From JBDTVS01 sp040007095 (lineage in GTDB: Bacteria > Acidobacteriota > Vicinamibacteria > Vicinamibacterales > CAVVIG01), in contig JBDTVS010000061.1 of NCBI GenBank assembly GCA_040007095.1, positions 1 to 61,706 of the forward strand: a stretch of DNA of 61,706 nt. The letters run 5' to 3'. Every line of letters starts with the position of its first letter. The stretch's first letter is position 1. The position numbers were made by a program, and so were the translations under genes. Of this stretch, positions 33,897 to 42,884 are shown one piece after another. The notes beneath the pieces were generated by a model. The model did no database searches, was not told the origin of the DNA, and saw only the letters and a program-made list of their open reading frames with translations.

Positions 33897-34994
33897 GTGG
33901 CCGATACCCCGGTGACCTCGAGCGGCGTCGCAATCTACAACGCGACCCCTACGGTGACGGTCGACAGCCAGGCGAAGCCAATCGTGAACGCCCAGCTCGT
34001 CGCGATGGAGATGCGCGAGAGCACGGGCGGTCTCACGTCGATGGAGCTGCGCTTCGGCAATTTCGGCAGCTTCGAAAACGGCCACGCCAGCTTCGTCTTC
34101 GAAGACGATGCGGTGCTGAAGCTGGGAGCTGAGATCGAGGTATCGGGCGGCGATCAGTCTGGCCAGACCGCGCTCTTCAAAGGCCGGATCTCGGCGATCG
34201 AGGGTCGCTACTCGGCGGAGAATCCTCCTGAGCTGGTCGTGCTGGCGGAAGACGCCCTCCAGGCCGCGCGGATGAAGCGCCGCAGCAAGGTTCACGAGAA
34301 CGTCACGCTCGCCGACCTGGTGTCGAACGTGGCCGCGACCTGCGCGCTGACACCGAAAACCGACGGCCTCAGCGACAACGTCGGCACCCACGTGCAACTC
34401 AATGAATCCGATCTGGCGTTCGTTCGCCGGATCCTCGCGCGCTACGACGTGGACCTCCACGTGGTGAAGACCGAACTTCACGCCGCTCCCCTGTCGCACA
34501 TCCAGCGCAATCAGATCCAGTTGTCGATTGACGGGAAGGCGCGCCGCGCACGCGTCATCGCGGATCTGGCCCACCAGGTCACGGCGGTCGAGTATTCCGG
34601 GTGGGATTTTCAACAGGGCCAGGTGATCACGGCGTCGCGCCACGGCAACCCGCCAGGCCCTGGAGCGGGGCGCGCGGGGTCGGAGATCCTGCAGCAGTCC
34701 TTCGGCGAACGCGCCGAGCAACTGGCGCAGGTCTCCGTGCGCAACAGCGCGGAAGGCCAGGCCGTGGTGGATGCGGAATGGGAGCAGCGCAGCCGCCGGT
34801 TCGTCACCCTGCACGCCACCACCGAAGGCAATCCCGATCTGCGTGTCGGTTCCCATCTGGAAATGACAGGCCTCGGCGCGCGCTTCAGCAACACCTACTA
34901 CGTCGTCGAGACCGTGCACCGATACGACCAGGAGCACGGCTACGAAACCGACGTCATCGCCGAGTGCGCCTATCTCGGGAGCGGTGCGGCATGA
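33897..34994 (+). CDS. Baseplate hub protein, gpD/gp27-like (Pvc8 N-terminal half)
   Basis: A 365-residue protein with GTG start. MEMRESTGGLTSMELRFGNFG, LFKGRISAIEGRYSAENPPELVVLAEDALQAARMKRRSKVHENVTLADLVSNVAA and NESDLAFVRRILARYDVDLHVV are typical of phage late control D and VgrG gp27 domains. It forms the trimeric hub on which the tube is built. In Afp/PVC the gp27 and gp5 parts are fused in Pvc8. Here this half ends at 34994 and the spike part starts in a separate ORF overlapping by four bases (ATGA). Confidence 0.87.
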   Translation: MADTPVTSSGVAIYNATPTVTVDSQAKPIVNAQLVAMEMRESTGGLTSMELRFGNFGSFENGHASFVFEDDAVLKLGAEIEVSGGDQSGQTALFKGRISAIEGRYSAENPPELVVLAEDALQAARMKRRSKVHENVTLADLVSNVAATCALTPKTDGLSDNVGTHVQLNESDLAFVRRILARYDVDLHVVKTELHAAPLSHIQRNQIQLSIDGKARRARVIADLAHQVTAVEYSGWDFQQGQVITASRHGNPPGPGAGRAGSEILQQSFGERAEQLAQVSVRNSAEGQAVVDAEWEQRSRRFVTLHATTEGNPDLRVGSHLEMTGLGARFSNTYYVVETVHRYDQEHGYETDVIAECAYLGSGAA

Positions 34995-35692
34995 GTCTGT
35001 TGCTGCGCGAACACTCCGCCGCGCTGCTGGGACCGGCGGCGTATCTGGCCAGGGTCGTCAGCGTCAAGGACCCGGATAGCCTGAACCGTGTGCAGATTCG
35101 CATCTACAACTGCGACGGCAACGCCGACGAAGATGCGCCGGTCTGGGCGCGCGTCGCCGTGCCCGTGGCCGGCGCGAACAAAGGCGCATTCCTGTTTCCG
35201 GATACGGGAGATGAAGTACTGGTGGTCTTTCTGTCCGGGGACACCCGCTTTCCGGTCGTCGTCGGCAGTCTGTGGAACGGCAGCGATTCGGCGCCCGAGC
35301 AGTTCGGGGGCTCCGGCGACCGCGTCGATCGGTGGACGTTCACCGGCAAGAACGGCACGAGAGTCGCCATCGTCGAGGAGCAGAGCGGCCAGGAGACGAT
35401 CAAGCTGTCGACGCCAGGAGGCCAGGTGGCCAGTCTGACGGATGCCGGCGGCGGGACCATCGAGTTGACGCACGCCGGCGGCAGCTCGATCAGGATCGAC
35501 ACCCAGGGCATCACGATCAACTCCATCGGCAAAGTGACCGTGACGGCCGCCAGCCAGGTCGAGGTCACGGCCGCGCAAGTCAGTGTGACAGCAGCCATGA
35601 GCACCTTCACCGGCATCGTCAAATGCGACGTGCTGCAGGCCACCACCGTCATCGCGACGACCTACACGCCGGGAGCGGGGAACATATGGTGA
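34991..35692 (+). CDS. Central spike protein, gp5/gpV/VgrG OB-fold with beta-helix
   Basis: A 233-residue protein. The N-terminal OB-fold is YLARVVSVKDPDSLNRVQIRIYN...VWARVAVPVAGANKGAFLFPDTGDEVLVVFLSGDTRFPVVVGSLWNG, the standard gpV/gp5 signature. The C-terminal half is beta-helix-like with short repeats (GKVTVTAASQVEVTAAQVSVTAAM). It forms the membrane-puncturing spike. No PAAR tip protein gene is seen nearby, so the tip may be formed by this protein or encoded elsewhere. It overlaps the hub gene at its start and the next gene at its end. Confidence 0.87.
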   Translation: MSLLLREHSAALLGPAAYLARVVSVKDPDSLNRVQIRIYNCDGNADEDAPVWARVAVPVAGANKGAFLFPDTGDEVLVVFLSGDTRFPVVVGSLWNGSDSAPEQFGGSGDRVDRWTFTGKNGTRVAIVEEQSGQETIKLSTPGGQVASLTDAGGGTIELTHAGGSSIRIDTQGITINSIGKVTVTAASQVEVTAAQVSVTAAMSTFTGIVKCDVLQATTVIATTYTPGAGNIW

Positions 35693-37257
35693 CTCACCCC
35701 ATCCTGGTTCGCGGCATCGGGCTGGATCGTCAGCTCGCCGCGCGGCCGACGCTGCTCCGCATGCGGGACACCGATTTCCCGGCGCGGTTCTTCGCCGATC
35801 TGGGCCGCGACCCGGCCAGCCGCCTGTCCACGGCGGCCCTCGTCGGACCTGGGCCCGATGGAGTTCTGCACCTGCTCCAGCCGGTCCAGCGCAGCTTGCA
35901 GGTGGCCATGATCGATCTGTCCTGCGATACGGTCGGCGGCCCGCGCCTCAGCCCCGACCGAATCGACGGTGCGGGGCTCGTCATCCGGCGCATCGCCACC
36001 GACCCGAAGTCCCGGACCAACCGGCACGATCTGACGCCCGAGGCCTGGATGCAGAACGCTGCCGGCGCGTTCGGCTGGACGCGGCTGAAGAAGTCCGATG
36101 AAGAGCTCGATCCGGATCCGGCCCGGCGGCCCGCGCTGTTCAGTGGACAACCGGCGCTCGATCGGCTGCTCAGCGCACACCTGATGCAATCGGCGCTCAC
36201 CGAAACGATCAGCCCGGCCTTTGTCATGCCGCCCGAGGTATGCGAACGTCTCGGCAAGACGATCGTCTTCGCGGCGGTCCCGACCGCCAGCAGCGATGTC
36301 AGCGACCAGTCGCCGGTCGCGTTGGACTACAGCGATGGGTCGCTCAGGCAGAACATTCCGCCGCTGCTGCTCGAGGGCACGCATTACGCACCCTACGCCG
36401 GCCGGACGGTCGACTACCGATACATGTCGGCGGACTACTGCCGGCAGCACGGTGCTCTCGACTTTCTGGCCTTCTTGAATCTGCTGCAGGTCGTGGCGAT
36501 CGAGCTCAACGCGTTCGACGGCACCCCCGATGGTCAACGGCTGGTGCAGGCGCTGAATCGCCGCTCGGTGACTCTCTCGAATGACGACAAGTGGAACGTG
36601 GGCGACTTCCTGGCGGCCGCCAACAGCGTTCTCCTGAGCGGTAGCCCTACCGGCAATGGGTCGCTCGATCTGCCGATCGACTGGGAGCCGTCAAGTCGGG
36701 ACGACGAAGCCGCCGTGATCGCCGCGGCGCAACATTGCCTGGCTGCGCGCGGCCGCGCGGTTCTTGCCCCCGAAGGCCGCTACCAGGATCCGACGCGTCT
36801 CTACAAGCTTCGTCTATTCCTGCGGGTGCGCGGACACGACCGCGGACACGAACACTGTCCGCCGCGCACCATCTGGAGCGAGTACAGCGACGCGTTCGAG
36901 ATTGCGCCGTGGTACGAAGCCGCTGGTTTGATCGGTCCGCCCGTCCCGCTGCCGCGGCCGACCGCGGCCTTCTTCAAGGCGGCGAAGCCCAACGTCTCCT
37001 TCGTCGTGCCGGATACCCTGATGAACGCGATCCAGGGATCGAGCCTCGGCGAGCTCAGCAAAGGGAACGGCCCTTCAGGAGGGCTCAACCTCTCGTGGAT
37101 TTGCAGCTTCAATATTCCGATCATCACGATCTGCGCGTTCTTCGTGCTCAACATTTTCCTGTCGCTGCTGAACATCGTGTTTTTCTGGCTGCCGTTCGTC
37201 AAGATCTGCATTCCGATCCCATCGGCGGCGGTGTCGAAAGTCGGAGGCGAATCATGA
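35686..37257 (+). CDS. eCIS-associated protein with C-terminal membrane hairpin
   Basis: A 523-residue protein overlapping the spike gene by seven bases. Most of it is soluble (IGLDRQLAARPTLLRMRDTDFPARFF, CRQHGALDFLAFLNLLQVVAIELNAFDG). The last 50 residues hold an extended hydrophobic segment, SWICSFNIPIITICAFFVLNIFLSLLNIVFFWLPFVKICIPIP, long enough for a helical hairpin. This kind of gene between spike and gp25 occurs in many eCIS loci but has no settled function. A membrane-associated role, such as particle release or anchoring, or a hydrophobic cargo-related plug, is conceivable. Confidence 0.65.
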   Translation: MVTHPILVRGIGLDRQLAARPTLLRMRDTDFPARFFADLGRDPASRLSTAALVGPGPDGVLHLLQPVQRSLQVAMIDLSCDTVGGPRLSPDRIDGAGLVIRRIATDPKSRTNRHDLTPEAWMQNAAGAFGWTRLKKSDEELDPDPARRPALFSGQPALDRLLSAHLMQSALTETISPAFVMPPEVCERLGKTIVFAAVPTASSDVSDQSPVALDYSDGSLRQNIPPLLLEGTHYAPYAGRTVDYRYMSADYCRQHGALDFLAFLNLLQVVAIELNAFDGTPDGQRLVQALNRRSVTLSNDDKWNVGDFLAAANSVLLSGSPTGNGSLDLPIDWEPSSRDDEAAVIAAAQHCLAARGRAVLAPEGRYQDPTRLYKLRLFLRVRGHDRGHEHCPPRTIWSEYSDAFEIAPWYEAAGLIGPPVPLPRPTAAFFKAAKPNVSFVVPDTLMNAIQGSSLGELSKGNGPSGGLNLSWICSFNIPIITICAFFVLNIFLSLLNIVFFWLPFVKICIPIPSAAVSKVGGES

Positions 37258-37640
37258 CGATCGCGTTTCGCGATCCGGTGAGCTGGCCGTTCCTCCCGCT
37301 GCCGGTTGACGGCAGGCTCACCTACCCGACGCTCGAGCAAAGCGTCCGTGACTCGGTGCGCATCATTCTGACGACCGGGCCCGGCGAGCAGCTGCTGCGG
37401 CCGCGGTTTGGCGCCGGGTTGCAGCGATTCCTCGAGGAAGGCAATACCGTTGCGACGCGCCGGCGTATTCAAGCCGCCATTCTGGAAAACCTGAAGGCCT
37501 ACGAAACCCGGGCCGCGTTCGATCGCGTCGACGTCGATCCTGTGGACGGCGCACCGGGGCAGATCCACGTGCAGATCTTCTACCGCCTGCTCCGCACCGG
37601 CGCCGCGCAGCAGACGGGCCTGAGCATGCGAGTCTCCTGA
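37254..37640 (+). CDS. Baseplate wedge protein gp25/GPW-like (Pvc9)
   Basis: A 128-residue protein. LTYPTLEQSVRDSVRIILTTGPGEQLLRPRFGAGLQRFLEE is the gp25/GPW motif, including the conserved ExR-like lysozyme-fold surface used for sheath-baseplate connection. It nucleates sheath polymerisation. It overlaps the previous stop (ATGA) and the next ATG (TGATG), so it is in the middle of a tightly packed baseplate gene set. Confidence 0.9.
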   Translation: MTIAFRDPVSWPFLPLPVDGRLTYPTLEQSVRDSVRIILTTGPGEQLLRPRFGAGLQRFLEEGNTVATRRRIQAAILENLKAYETRAAFDRVDVDPVDGAPGQIHVQIFYRLLRTGAAQQTGLSMRVS

Positions 37641-39850
37641 TGCCGCTGCAACCGCCGGCCCTTGACGATCGTTCGTTCGACCAGCTGCTGCAGGACCTGC
37701 TCGCCAGCATTCCTGCGCACACGCCCGAGTGGAGCGCGCCCCAGCAAGGCGATCCCGGCCGCACGCTGCTGGAGCTGTTCGCGTGGCTCGGCGACGCGCT
37801 GCTCTATCGCGCCAATCTCGTCCCCGAGAAACAGCGGTTGACGTTTCTGAAGCTGCTGGGTATGCCGATGCAGCCCGCCGCCGCCGCGGCGGGTCTGGTC
37901 TCGCTGCTGGGCGACCCGGCGACAACGACCGTGATCTCGCTCGCCCCCGGCGCGACCATCAGCGGGCCCGCACCCTTTGAGACCCTTGGCGGGCTCGATC
38001 TGCTGCCGATCCTGGGAGAGGTGTTCAGGAAAGCGCCGCTCAGTCAGGACGACCAGGCCGAGGCCTTACCACTGCTCAGTGGGCTGCAGGCGCTCTACAA
38101 GCTGGGGACGCGCCCGACCGGCTACTACACGCAGCAGGTCTTCGGCAACGACCTGGCCGATCCGGCGGGCGTGGATCTTGGCACCGACACGCTCGACCAG
38201 TCGCTGTGGATCGCACTGCTCGCACCGAAGGTCGGACAGAACGCGGCCGTCGTCGACGCCATCGGCGGGAAGAACGCCGTTCAGCGCGTGCTCAACGTCG
38301 GAATCGTCCCCGCGCTCGATCTGCCGGATCCGTTCGCGGATGTCGGTCCACGGGCCGCCGTGACTCACACGTGGCAGATCAGCCTGAAGACCGACGCGAG
38401 CAACACTCCGCACTTTGAGGAACTGACCGTCTTCGCCGACACTACGCAGGGTCTGACACGCCCGGGCATCGTCCGCCTGGGTTTGCCGCCGGCGGAGGTG
38501 ATCGGCGCCCCAGCCAACGACGTCGGGACGGATGCGCAGGCGGGCGTCGGCACCAAACCGCCGCGCGTCGACGACCTCGACACGCAGCAGCGCCTCGTTA
38601 CGTGGGTGCGGCTCAAGGCCACGACGGCGTTGCGCGTGAGCTGGATCGGCGTCAACGCCGTGCAGATCGACCAGCGCACGTCGCGGAAGGCTCTCGTGCT
38701 GGGCGTGAGCGACGGCACCGCCGGCCAGACATTTCTCCTGCCCTCGAGCCAAATCGACGTCGACAGTTTCATGCTCGACGTGGACATGCCGGGCATCGGC
38801 GCACAGCTGTGGCAGAGAGTCGACGACCTCGCGACGCTGCCCGGCGCGGTGACGGCGTACACGCTCGACCCCGAGAGCGGGCTCGTGACCTTCGGCGACA
38901 ACCTGCGCGGCGTGATCCCACCCCAGGGCCGGCGAGTCCGCGTACGGTCGATGCGAAGCGGCGGCGGTGCAGCCGGCAACCTGCCGCCGGCGATGCTGAA
39001 AGCGATCGCCGCGAGCGATCAAACCGGCAAACCGGTGACGCAGGCGATCACGGTCAGGCAGCCGATCGCCACCACCGGGGGCGCCGACGCCGAATCGCTG
39101 GACGCGGCGCAGAAGCGCATTCCCGCCTGGCTTCGTCATCGCGATCGCGCCGTCACGGCCGACGATTACCGCAGCCTGGCGGAGAGCATCCCTGGCGCGG
39201 GCATCGGACGCGTCGAGGTCCTGCCTCTTTTCAAGCCGCAGACTCGCACGCCGAACGTGCCGGGCGTCGTCTCGGTGATGGTCATCCCGCTGAAGGACGG
39301 CGTCCAGCCGCCCTGTCCGCGAGCCGACCGTCCGCTGTTGGTCACGACCGTCAGCTTTCTCAACCAGCGCAAGCCGGTTGCCGCGGAGCTGTATGTCATC
39401 GGCACCGAGTATGTCGGGATCGGACTGTCGATCGCGATCGAGGTGCTCGCAGGATTCGACCTGCGCGTGGTCAGCCAGCAGGTGGAGGACGCGCTGCGAC
39501 GATACCTGTGGCCGCTGTCCCCTGGCGGCACGCTGCAGACCGGCTGGCAACTCGGACGTACGGTGCGCAGCCTCGAACTGGAGGTCATCGTCAGTCAGGT
39601 GCAGGGCGTGGTAGAAGTCAACGGCGTTCAAATCTTTCGCTATCAGGACGATCGGACCTACGTTCCGGTAGGCAGCAATGCCTCGTTGCAGCAAGAAGTC
39701 ACGCTCAAGGGATACCAGCTGCCGGAGCTGCTGAAGGTGAAGGTGGTGGCGGGACCTGACGGATCTGGAGTGGCACCCGCCACGAGTCTCGAACCCGAGC
39801 CCGACTCGGGGGAAGGCGTTGCGGTTCCCGTGGTGCCGAAGGTCTGCTGA
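37640..39850 (+). CDS. Baseplate J-like protein (gp6/Pvc11)
   Basis: A 736-residue protein. It opens with PEWSAPQQGDPGRTLLELFAWLGDALLYRANLVPEKQRLTFLKLLGM, a standard signature of baseplate J-type wedge proteins. It also has GLVTFGDNLRGVIPPQGRRVRVRSMRSGGGAAGNLPP and a C-terminal domain around residue 507 (RAVTADDYRSLAESIPGAGIGRVEVLP). It forms the baseplate ring with gp25 and the gp7-like protein. It is longer than P2 gpJ but normal for eCIS baseplate proteins. It ends with overlap into the next gene. Confidence 0.9.
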   Translation: MPLQPPALDDRSFDQLLQDLLASIPAHTPEWSAPQQGDPGRTLLELFAWLGDALLYRANLVPEKQRLTFLKLLGMPMQPAAAAAGLVSLLGDPATTTVISLAPGATISGPAPFETLGGLDLLPILGEVFRKAPLSQDDQAEALPLLSGLQALYKLGTRPTGYYTQQVFGNDLADPAGVDLGTDTLDQSLWIALLAPKVGQNAAVVDAIGGKNAVQRVLNVGIVPALDLPDPFADVGPRAAVTHTWQISLKTDASNTPHFEELTVFADTTQGLTRPGIVRLGLPPAEVIGAPANDVGTDAQAGVGTKPPRVDDLDTQQRLVTWVRLKATTALRVSWIGVNAVQIDQRTSRKALVLGVSDGTAGQTFLLPSSQIDVDSFMLDVDMPGIGAQLWQRVDDLATLPGAVTAYTLDPESGLVTFGDNLRGVIPPQGRRVRVRSMRSGGGAAGNLPPAMLKAIAASDQTGKPVTQAITVRQPIATTGGADAESLDAAQKRIPAWLRHRDRAVTADDYRSLAESIPGAGIGRVEVLPLFKPQTRTPNVPGVVSVMVIPLKDGVQPPCPRADRPLLVTTVSFLNQRKPVAAELYVIGTEYVGIGLSIAIEVLAGFDLRVVSQQVEDALRRYLWPLSPGGTLQTGWQLGRTVRSLELEVIVSQVQGVVEVNGVQIFRYQDDRTYVPVGSNASLQQEVTLKGYQLPELLKVKVVAGPDGSGVAPATSLEPEPDSGEGVAVPVVPKVC

Positions 39851-42351
39851 TGGACGCCAACGGACTGCGCTTCTGGATGCTGTCGTCCGAGTCGGACTGG
39901 ACGCTTGTCAAAAGCGCTCCCGACTCGTCCGCCGGCGTCGCCTATTGCTCCACGCGGAAGCGGCTGCACCTGCGCAGTACGCCCGACGCGCCGCCCAATC
40001 CAGAAAATTTCGCTCAGGTGGCCGGTCTGCTCGACGCGGTCCCCTTCGCCCTCGATCCCTACGGCACCTACGCGCGGTGGGACGCCGCGTCTGGACACGT
40101 GGTCGCCGGGGGCGCCGGAGCCGGCGAGATCCCCATCTTCACGCCGCCCCCACTCGCTCCCGTGACCGACCTGGTGCTCGGCTCCGACGGCGTGCTGTAC
40201 ATGGCGGTGGACGGCCAGATCGTGTTCGTCGACCGTCACGACCGCTGGCCGAACTTCACGCTGCCTCAAACAGCGGCGGGCTTCAAGGCGTGGCGCCTGG
40301 TGGCGCATCCCGGCGGCGGCGTGATTGCGCTCGACCGCGACAACCACCAATTGCTGCGGGTACAGGGACTGCCCCTTCCCGATCTGCCCCCGCTCCCCTA
40401 TGCCAACAACGTCCTGCGTCCCTGCGCGGAGAACGCCGACCCTCCGCGAGTCTCCGCGACGCTGGCATTGCCCACGGGCGAATATTACGTCGCGATGGCC
40501 GAGAACGGCCATGGCGGCGTCGCCATCCTGTCATGGCATCGCAATGCGGCCGACAACGACGCTGTCTGGCTGCGCACCCTGACGTCGCTCGAGTCGATCG
40601 ACAGCGTGTCCTCGCTCGCCGGCTTCCGCTTCCCGTACGCGCTCGCCTGGCTCGACGATCAGCAGATCGCTCTGATCGCCTCGCAGAACAAGAAGGCGGC
40701 CAGCTACGCCATCGGCGGCATGGAGCTGCCGCTCACGCCCACCGGAGACACCTACGCCCTCGCCGCCGTCAATCCCGGACCGTTCGTGCACGGCTTCATG
40801 CAGCCGCCTCACTACAACGTCGGCGGGGATCTCTTTCCGCTGGTGCCTCTCTCGCTCAACTCGCTGGCTCGCACCGGCACTGCGCGCAACCAGATGCGCC
40901 TGGATTCCGGCACCAGCCGCACTGCCTGGCATCGTCTCTACCTCGAAGCGTCGCTGCCCCAACGCTGCGGCGCGGTGGCCTGGCTCGCCGCGACGGACGA
41001 CCCGGCAGCCCTCGACGATCCGGCTACGCCGTGGTTCCCGCACGTCTTCGGAGATGCCGGGGTGCCGTTCGACTTTCCCACGGCGCCGCGTGGCGTCTGG
41101 CTGCGCGAGCCGTGCGAAGTGCCGTTCCATCCCGGCCTGCTCGGCCTGGCGCCGCAGCCGCAGCCGCAGCGGAAGGGACTGTTCATGGCGCTCGCGCAAC
41201 GCGCGGACGTCGCGGTACGAACGCTGCGCGGACGCTATCTCGGCGTGCGGCTGGATCTGACCGGCGATGGCCGTGCGACGCCCGAGGTCGCGGCCTTGCG
41301 GATTTACGCGTCCCGATTCTCGTACGTCGATCACTACCTGCCGGAGTTGTATCGCGAGGACACGTTCGGACCAGACGCCGACGTGCCCGGCACGAGCACG
41401 CGCGCCGACTTCTTCGAACGGTTCGTGAATATCTTCGAAGGCCCGATGACGCAGATGGAGGACCGCGTCGCTTGGTCCTATCTGCTCACGAATCCCGGCA
41501 CGACACCGGAGGCCGGCATCGACTGGCTGGGCGCCTGGATCGGCGTCGACCCCGATCCGTTGCCGCCCGATCGCCGGCGCCGGCGCATCCTCGAAACGCC
41601 GCGGCTGTACCGGGAACGCGGCACCGTGCAGGGCGTCGCCGACGCGATCGACGTGGCCACCGCCGGACTGTGCCGCCGCGGAGCCGTGGTGTTGCTCGAA
41701 GACTACCGGCTGCGCCATACGTTCGCGACGATTCTTGGCGCCGACCTCAGCATCCACGACGACCCGCTGCTCCCGGGGTACTTCGAGAGCGCCAACTCGT
41801 TTGTAGGCGACACATTGTTTCTTGGCGACGAGCACCGCCAGGAGTTTCTGTCGTTGTTCGCGGATGCGATCGAGACCGCCAGAGAGCAGGAACAGGTGGA
41901 CGTGTTTTTCGAAGCGCTGGCGAATCGCTTGACGGTGTTCGTCCACGATCAGGTCGAGACCGTGGACCTGCAGCTGGTGCGGCGGGTGGTGGAACGGGAG
42001 AAGCCGGCCCACGTCGCCGTCACCTATCTGCGCGCCTCGCAGCCCTTTCTCATCGGCATGGCGTCGCTGCTCGGCGCGAACACCTACCTGGCGCCGACGC
42101 CGCCGAAGGACATCGCGCGGGCCGACGAAAGCGCCATCGGGCGACGCGCATTCATCGCCCATCTGCCGGCGCTCGATCCGCGGCTCGAAGGCCGCGGCAT
42201 CGCCGACTTCTCCGGCCCTATCGCCAGACTTGCCGGTCCACGCGCCGTCCCGGTGAACGCCGTCGTCAACCTCGACGCCGGCGGATCGTCGGCTTCTCCA
42301 GGGCACCGCCTCGCGAAGTTCCATTGGACCATCGTCAGCGGTCCCAGCTGA
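39850..42351 (+). CDS. Tail protein I/gp7-like baseplate protein (Pvc12) with beta-propeller-like N-terminus
   Basis: An 833-residue protein. The first ~330 residues are NHL/beta-propeller-like strands (VTDLVLGSDGVLYMAVDGQIVFVDRHDRWPN, HPGGGVIALDRDNHQLLRVQ). Residues about 490-620 are the tail protein I domain: SYVDHYLPELYREDTFGPDAD, DFFERFVNIFEGPMTQMEDRVAWSYLLTNPGTTPEAGIDWLGAWIG, RRILETPRLYRERGTVQGVADAI. The C-terminal end (VNAVVNLDAGGSSASPGHRLAKFHWTIVSGPS) is the first half of a PKD-type domain, then the ORF stops. The next ORF carries what looks like the other half of such a domain. Confidence 0.85.
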   Translation: MDANGLRFWMLSSESDWTLVKSAPDSSAGVAYCSTRKRLHLRSTPDAPPNPENFAQVAGLLDAVPFALDPYGTYARWDAASGHVVAGGAGAGEIPIFTPPPLAPVTDLVLGSDGVLYMAVDGQIVFVDRHDRWPNFTLPQTAAGFKAWRLVAHPGGGVIALDRDNHQLLRVQGLPLPDLPPLPYANNVLRPCAENADPPRVSATLALPTGEYYVAMAENGHGGVAILSWHRNAADNDAVWLRTLTSLESIDSVSSLAGFRFPYALAWLDDQQIALIASQNKKAASYAIGGMELPLTPTGDTYALAAVNPGPFVHGFMQPPHYNVGGDLFPLVPLSLNSLARTGTARNQMRLDSGTSRTAWHRLYLEASLPQRCGAVAWLAATDDPAALDDPATPWFPHVFGDAGVPFDFPTAPRGVWLREPCEVPFHPGLLGLAPQPQPQRKGLFMALAQRADVAVRTLRGRYLGVRLDLTGDGRATPEVAALRIYASRFSYVDHYLPELYREDTFGPDADVPGTSTRADFFERFVNIFEGPMTQMEDRVAWSYLLTNPGTTPEAGIDWLGAWIGVDPDPLPPDRRRRRILETPRLYRERGTVQGVADAIDVATAGLCRRGAVVLLEDYRLRHTFATILGADLSIHDDPLLPGYFESANSFVGDTLFLGDEHRQEFLSLFADAIETAREQEQVDVFFEALANRLTVFVHDQVETVDLQLVRRVVEREKPAHVAVTYLRASQPFLIGMASLLGANTYLAPTPPKDIARADESAIGRRAFIAHLPALDPRLEGRGIADFSGPIARLAGPRAVPVNAVVNLDAGGSSASPGHRLAKFHWTIVSGPS

Positions 42352-42377
42352 GGACCTCACGAAAGGATTCTGCCGCC

Positions 42378-42686
42378 ATGTCACAGATCTTATCGAGCAA
42401 GATACTCGCCGGACCCGCGGACACAAGCGATCCGGCACTCGTGATCACACCCGATACGGCCGGCCCCTTGAAGCCGGGCAAGTACACGTTTTCGCTGATC
42501 GTCACCGACGACCTCGGCATGCAAAGCGCGGCGGCCACGTTGCCGGTCGAGGTCAGAGATGCGCCGGGAGTCAGATTGACCGGACCGTCGGTCGTGGCCT
42601 TCAACCAGAACATCAACCTCAAAGCGGATGCGACCACGACGGGCGCGATCAAGACGTATACGTGGAGCGTCAAGCAGAATGCCTAA
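42378..42686 (+). CDS. PKD/Ig-like fragment following the tail protein I gene
   Basis: A 102-residue ORF in a different frame from the preceding gene. YTFSLIVTDDLGMQSAAATLPVEV is the C-terminal half of a PKD-like domain. The final part VVAFNQNINLKADATTTGAIKTYTWSVKQNA is the N-terminal half of another such domain, ending right after the Trp strand. It could be a short separately translated adhesin-type domain or a piece broken off the preceding protein. ATG at 42378; no strong Shine-Dalgarno. Confidence 0.55.
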   Translation: MSQILSSKILAGPADTSDPALVITPDTAGPLKPGKYTFSLIVTDDLGMQSAAATLPVEVRDAPGVRLTGPSVVAFNQNINLKADATTTGAIKTYTWSVKQNA

Positions 42687-42691
42687 CACGA

Positions 42692-42742
42692 TGCGGGTTT
42701 GCGCAGCAGCGCCAGGTGGCGGTGACCGTCCAGCCGGGCTGA
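42692..42742 (+). pseudogene. Possible degenerate end of a PKD-like domain
   Basis: In a third frame after the PKD fragment stop, 16 codons read CGFAQQRQVAVTVQPG before a TGA. This is similar to the closing beta strand of PKD-type domains. No start codon belongs to it. It supports the idea that the region from 42240 to 42742 is the remains of a longer tandem-PKD C-terminus that lost frame and material. Confidence 0.35.
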
Positions 42743-42773
42743 GTACTAGGAGCACATTGCGAGATCAGATGAT

Positions 42774-42844
42774 GAACCACTAAGAGCACAAAGATCACGA
42801 AGACGACGAAGAGATTCTTTGTGTTCTTCGTGTCTTGGTGGTTC
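42774..42844. repeat. Inverted CACGAAG-type intergenic repeat
   Basis: GAACCACTAAGAGCACAAAG, ATCACGAAGACGACGAAGAG and the complementary TTCTTCGTGTCTTGGTGGTTC form a long imperfect hairpin between the PKD fragment and the first of the three paralogous structural genes. It belongs to the widespread family of short, regularly phased direct/inverted repeats also seen at 49197 and 53110. Confidence 0.7.
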
Positions 42845-42884
42845 GGAATCTTGATTCTGCTACCCGTTCTAAGGAGCACGCGAG

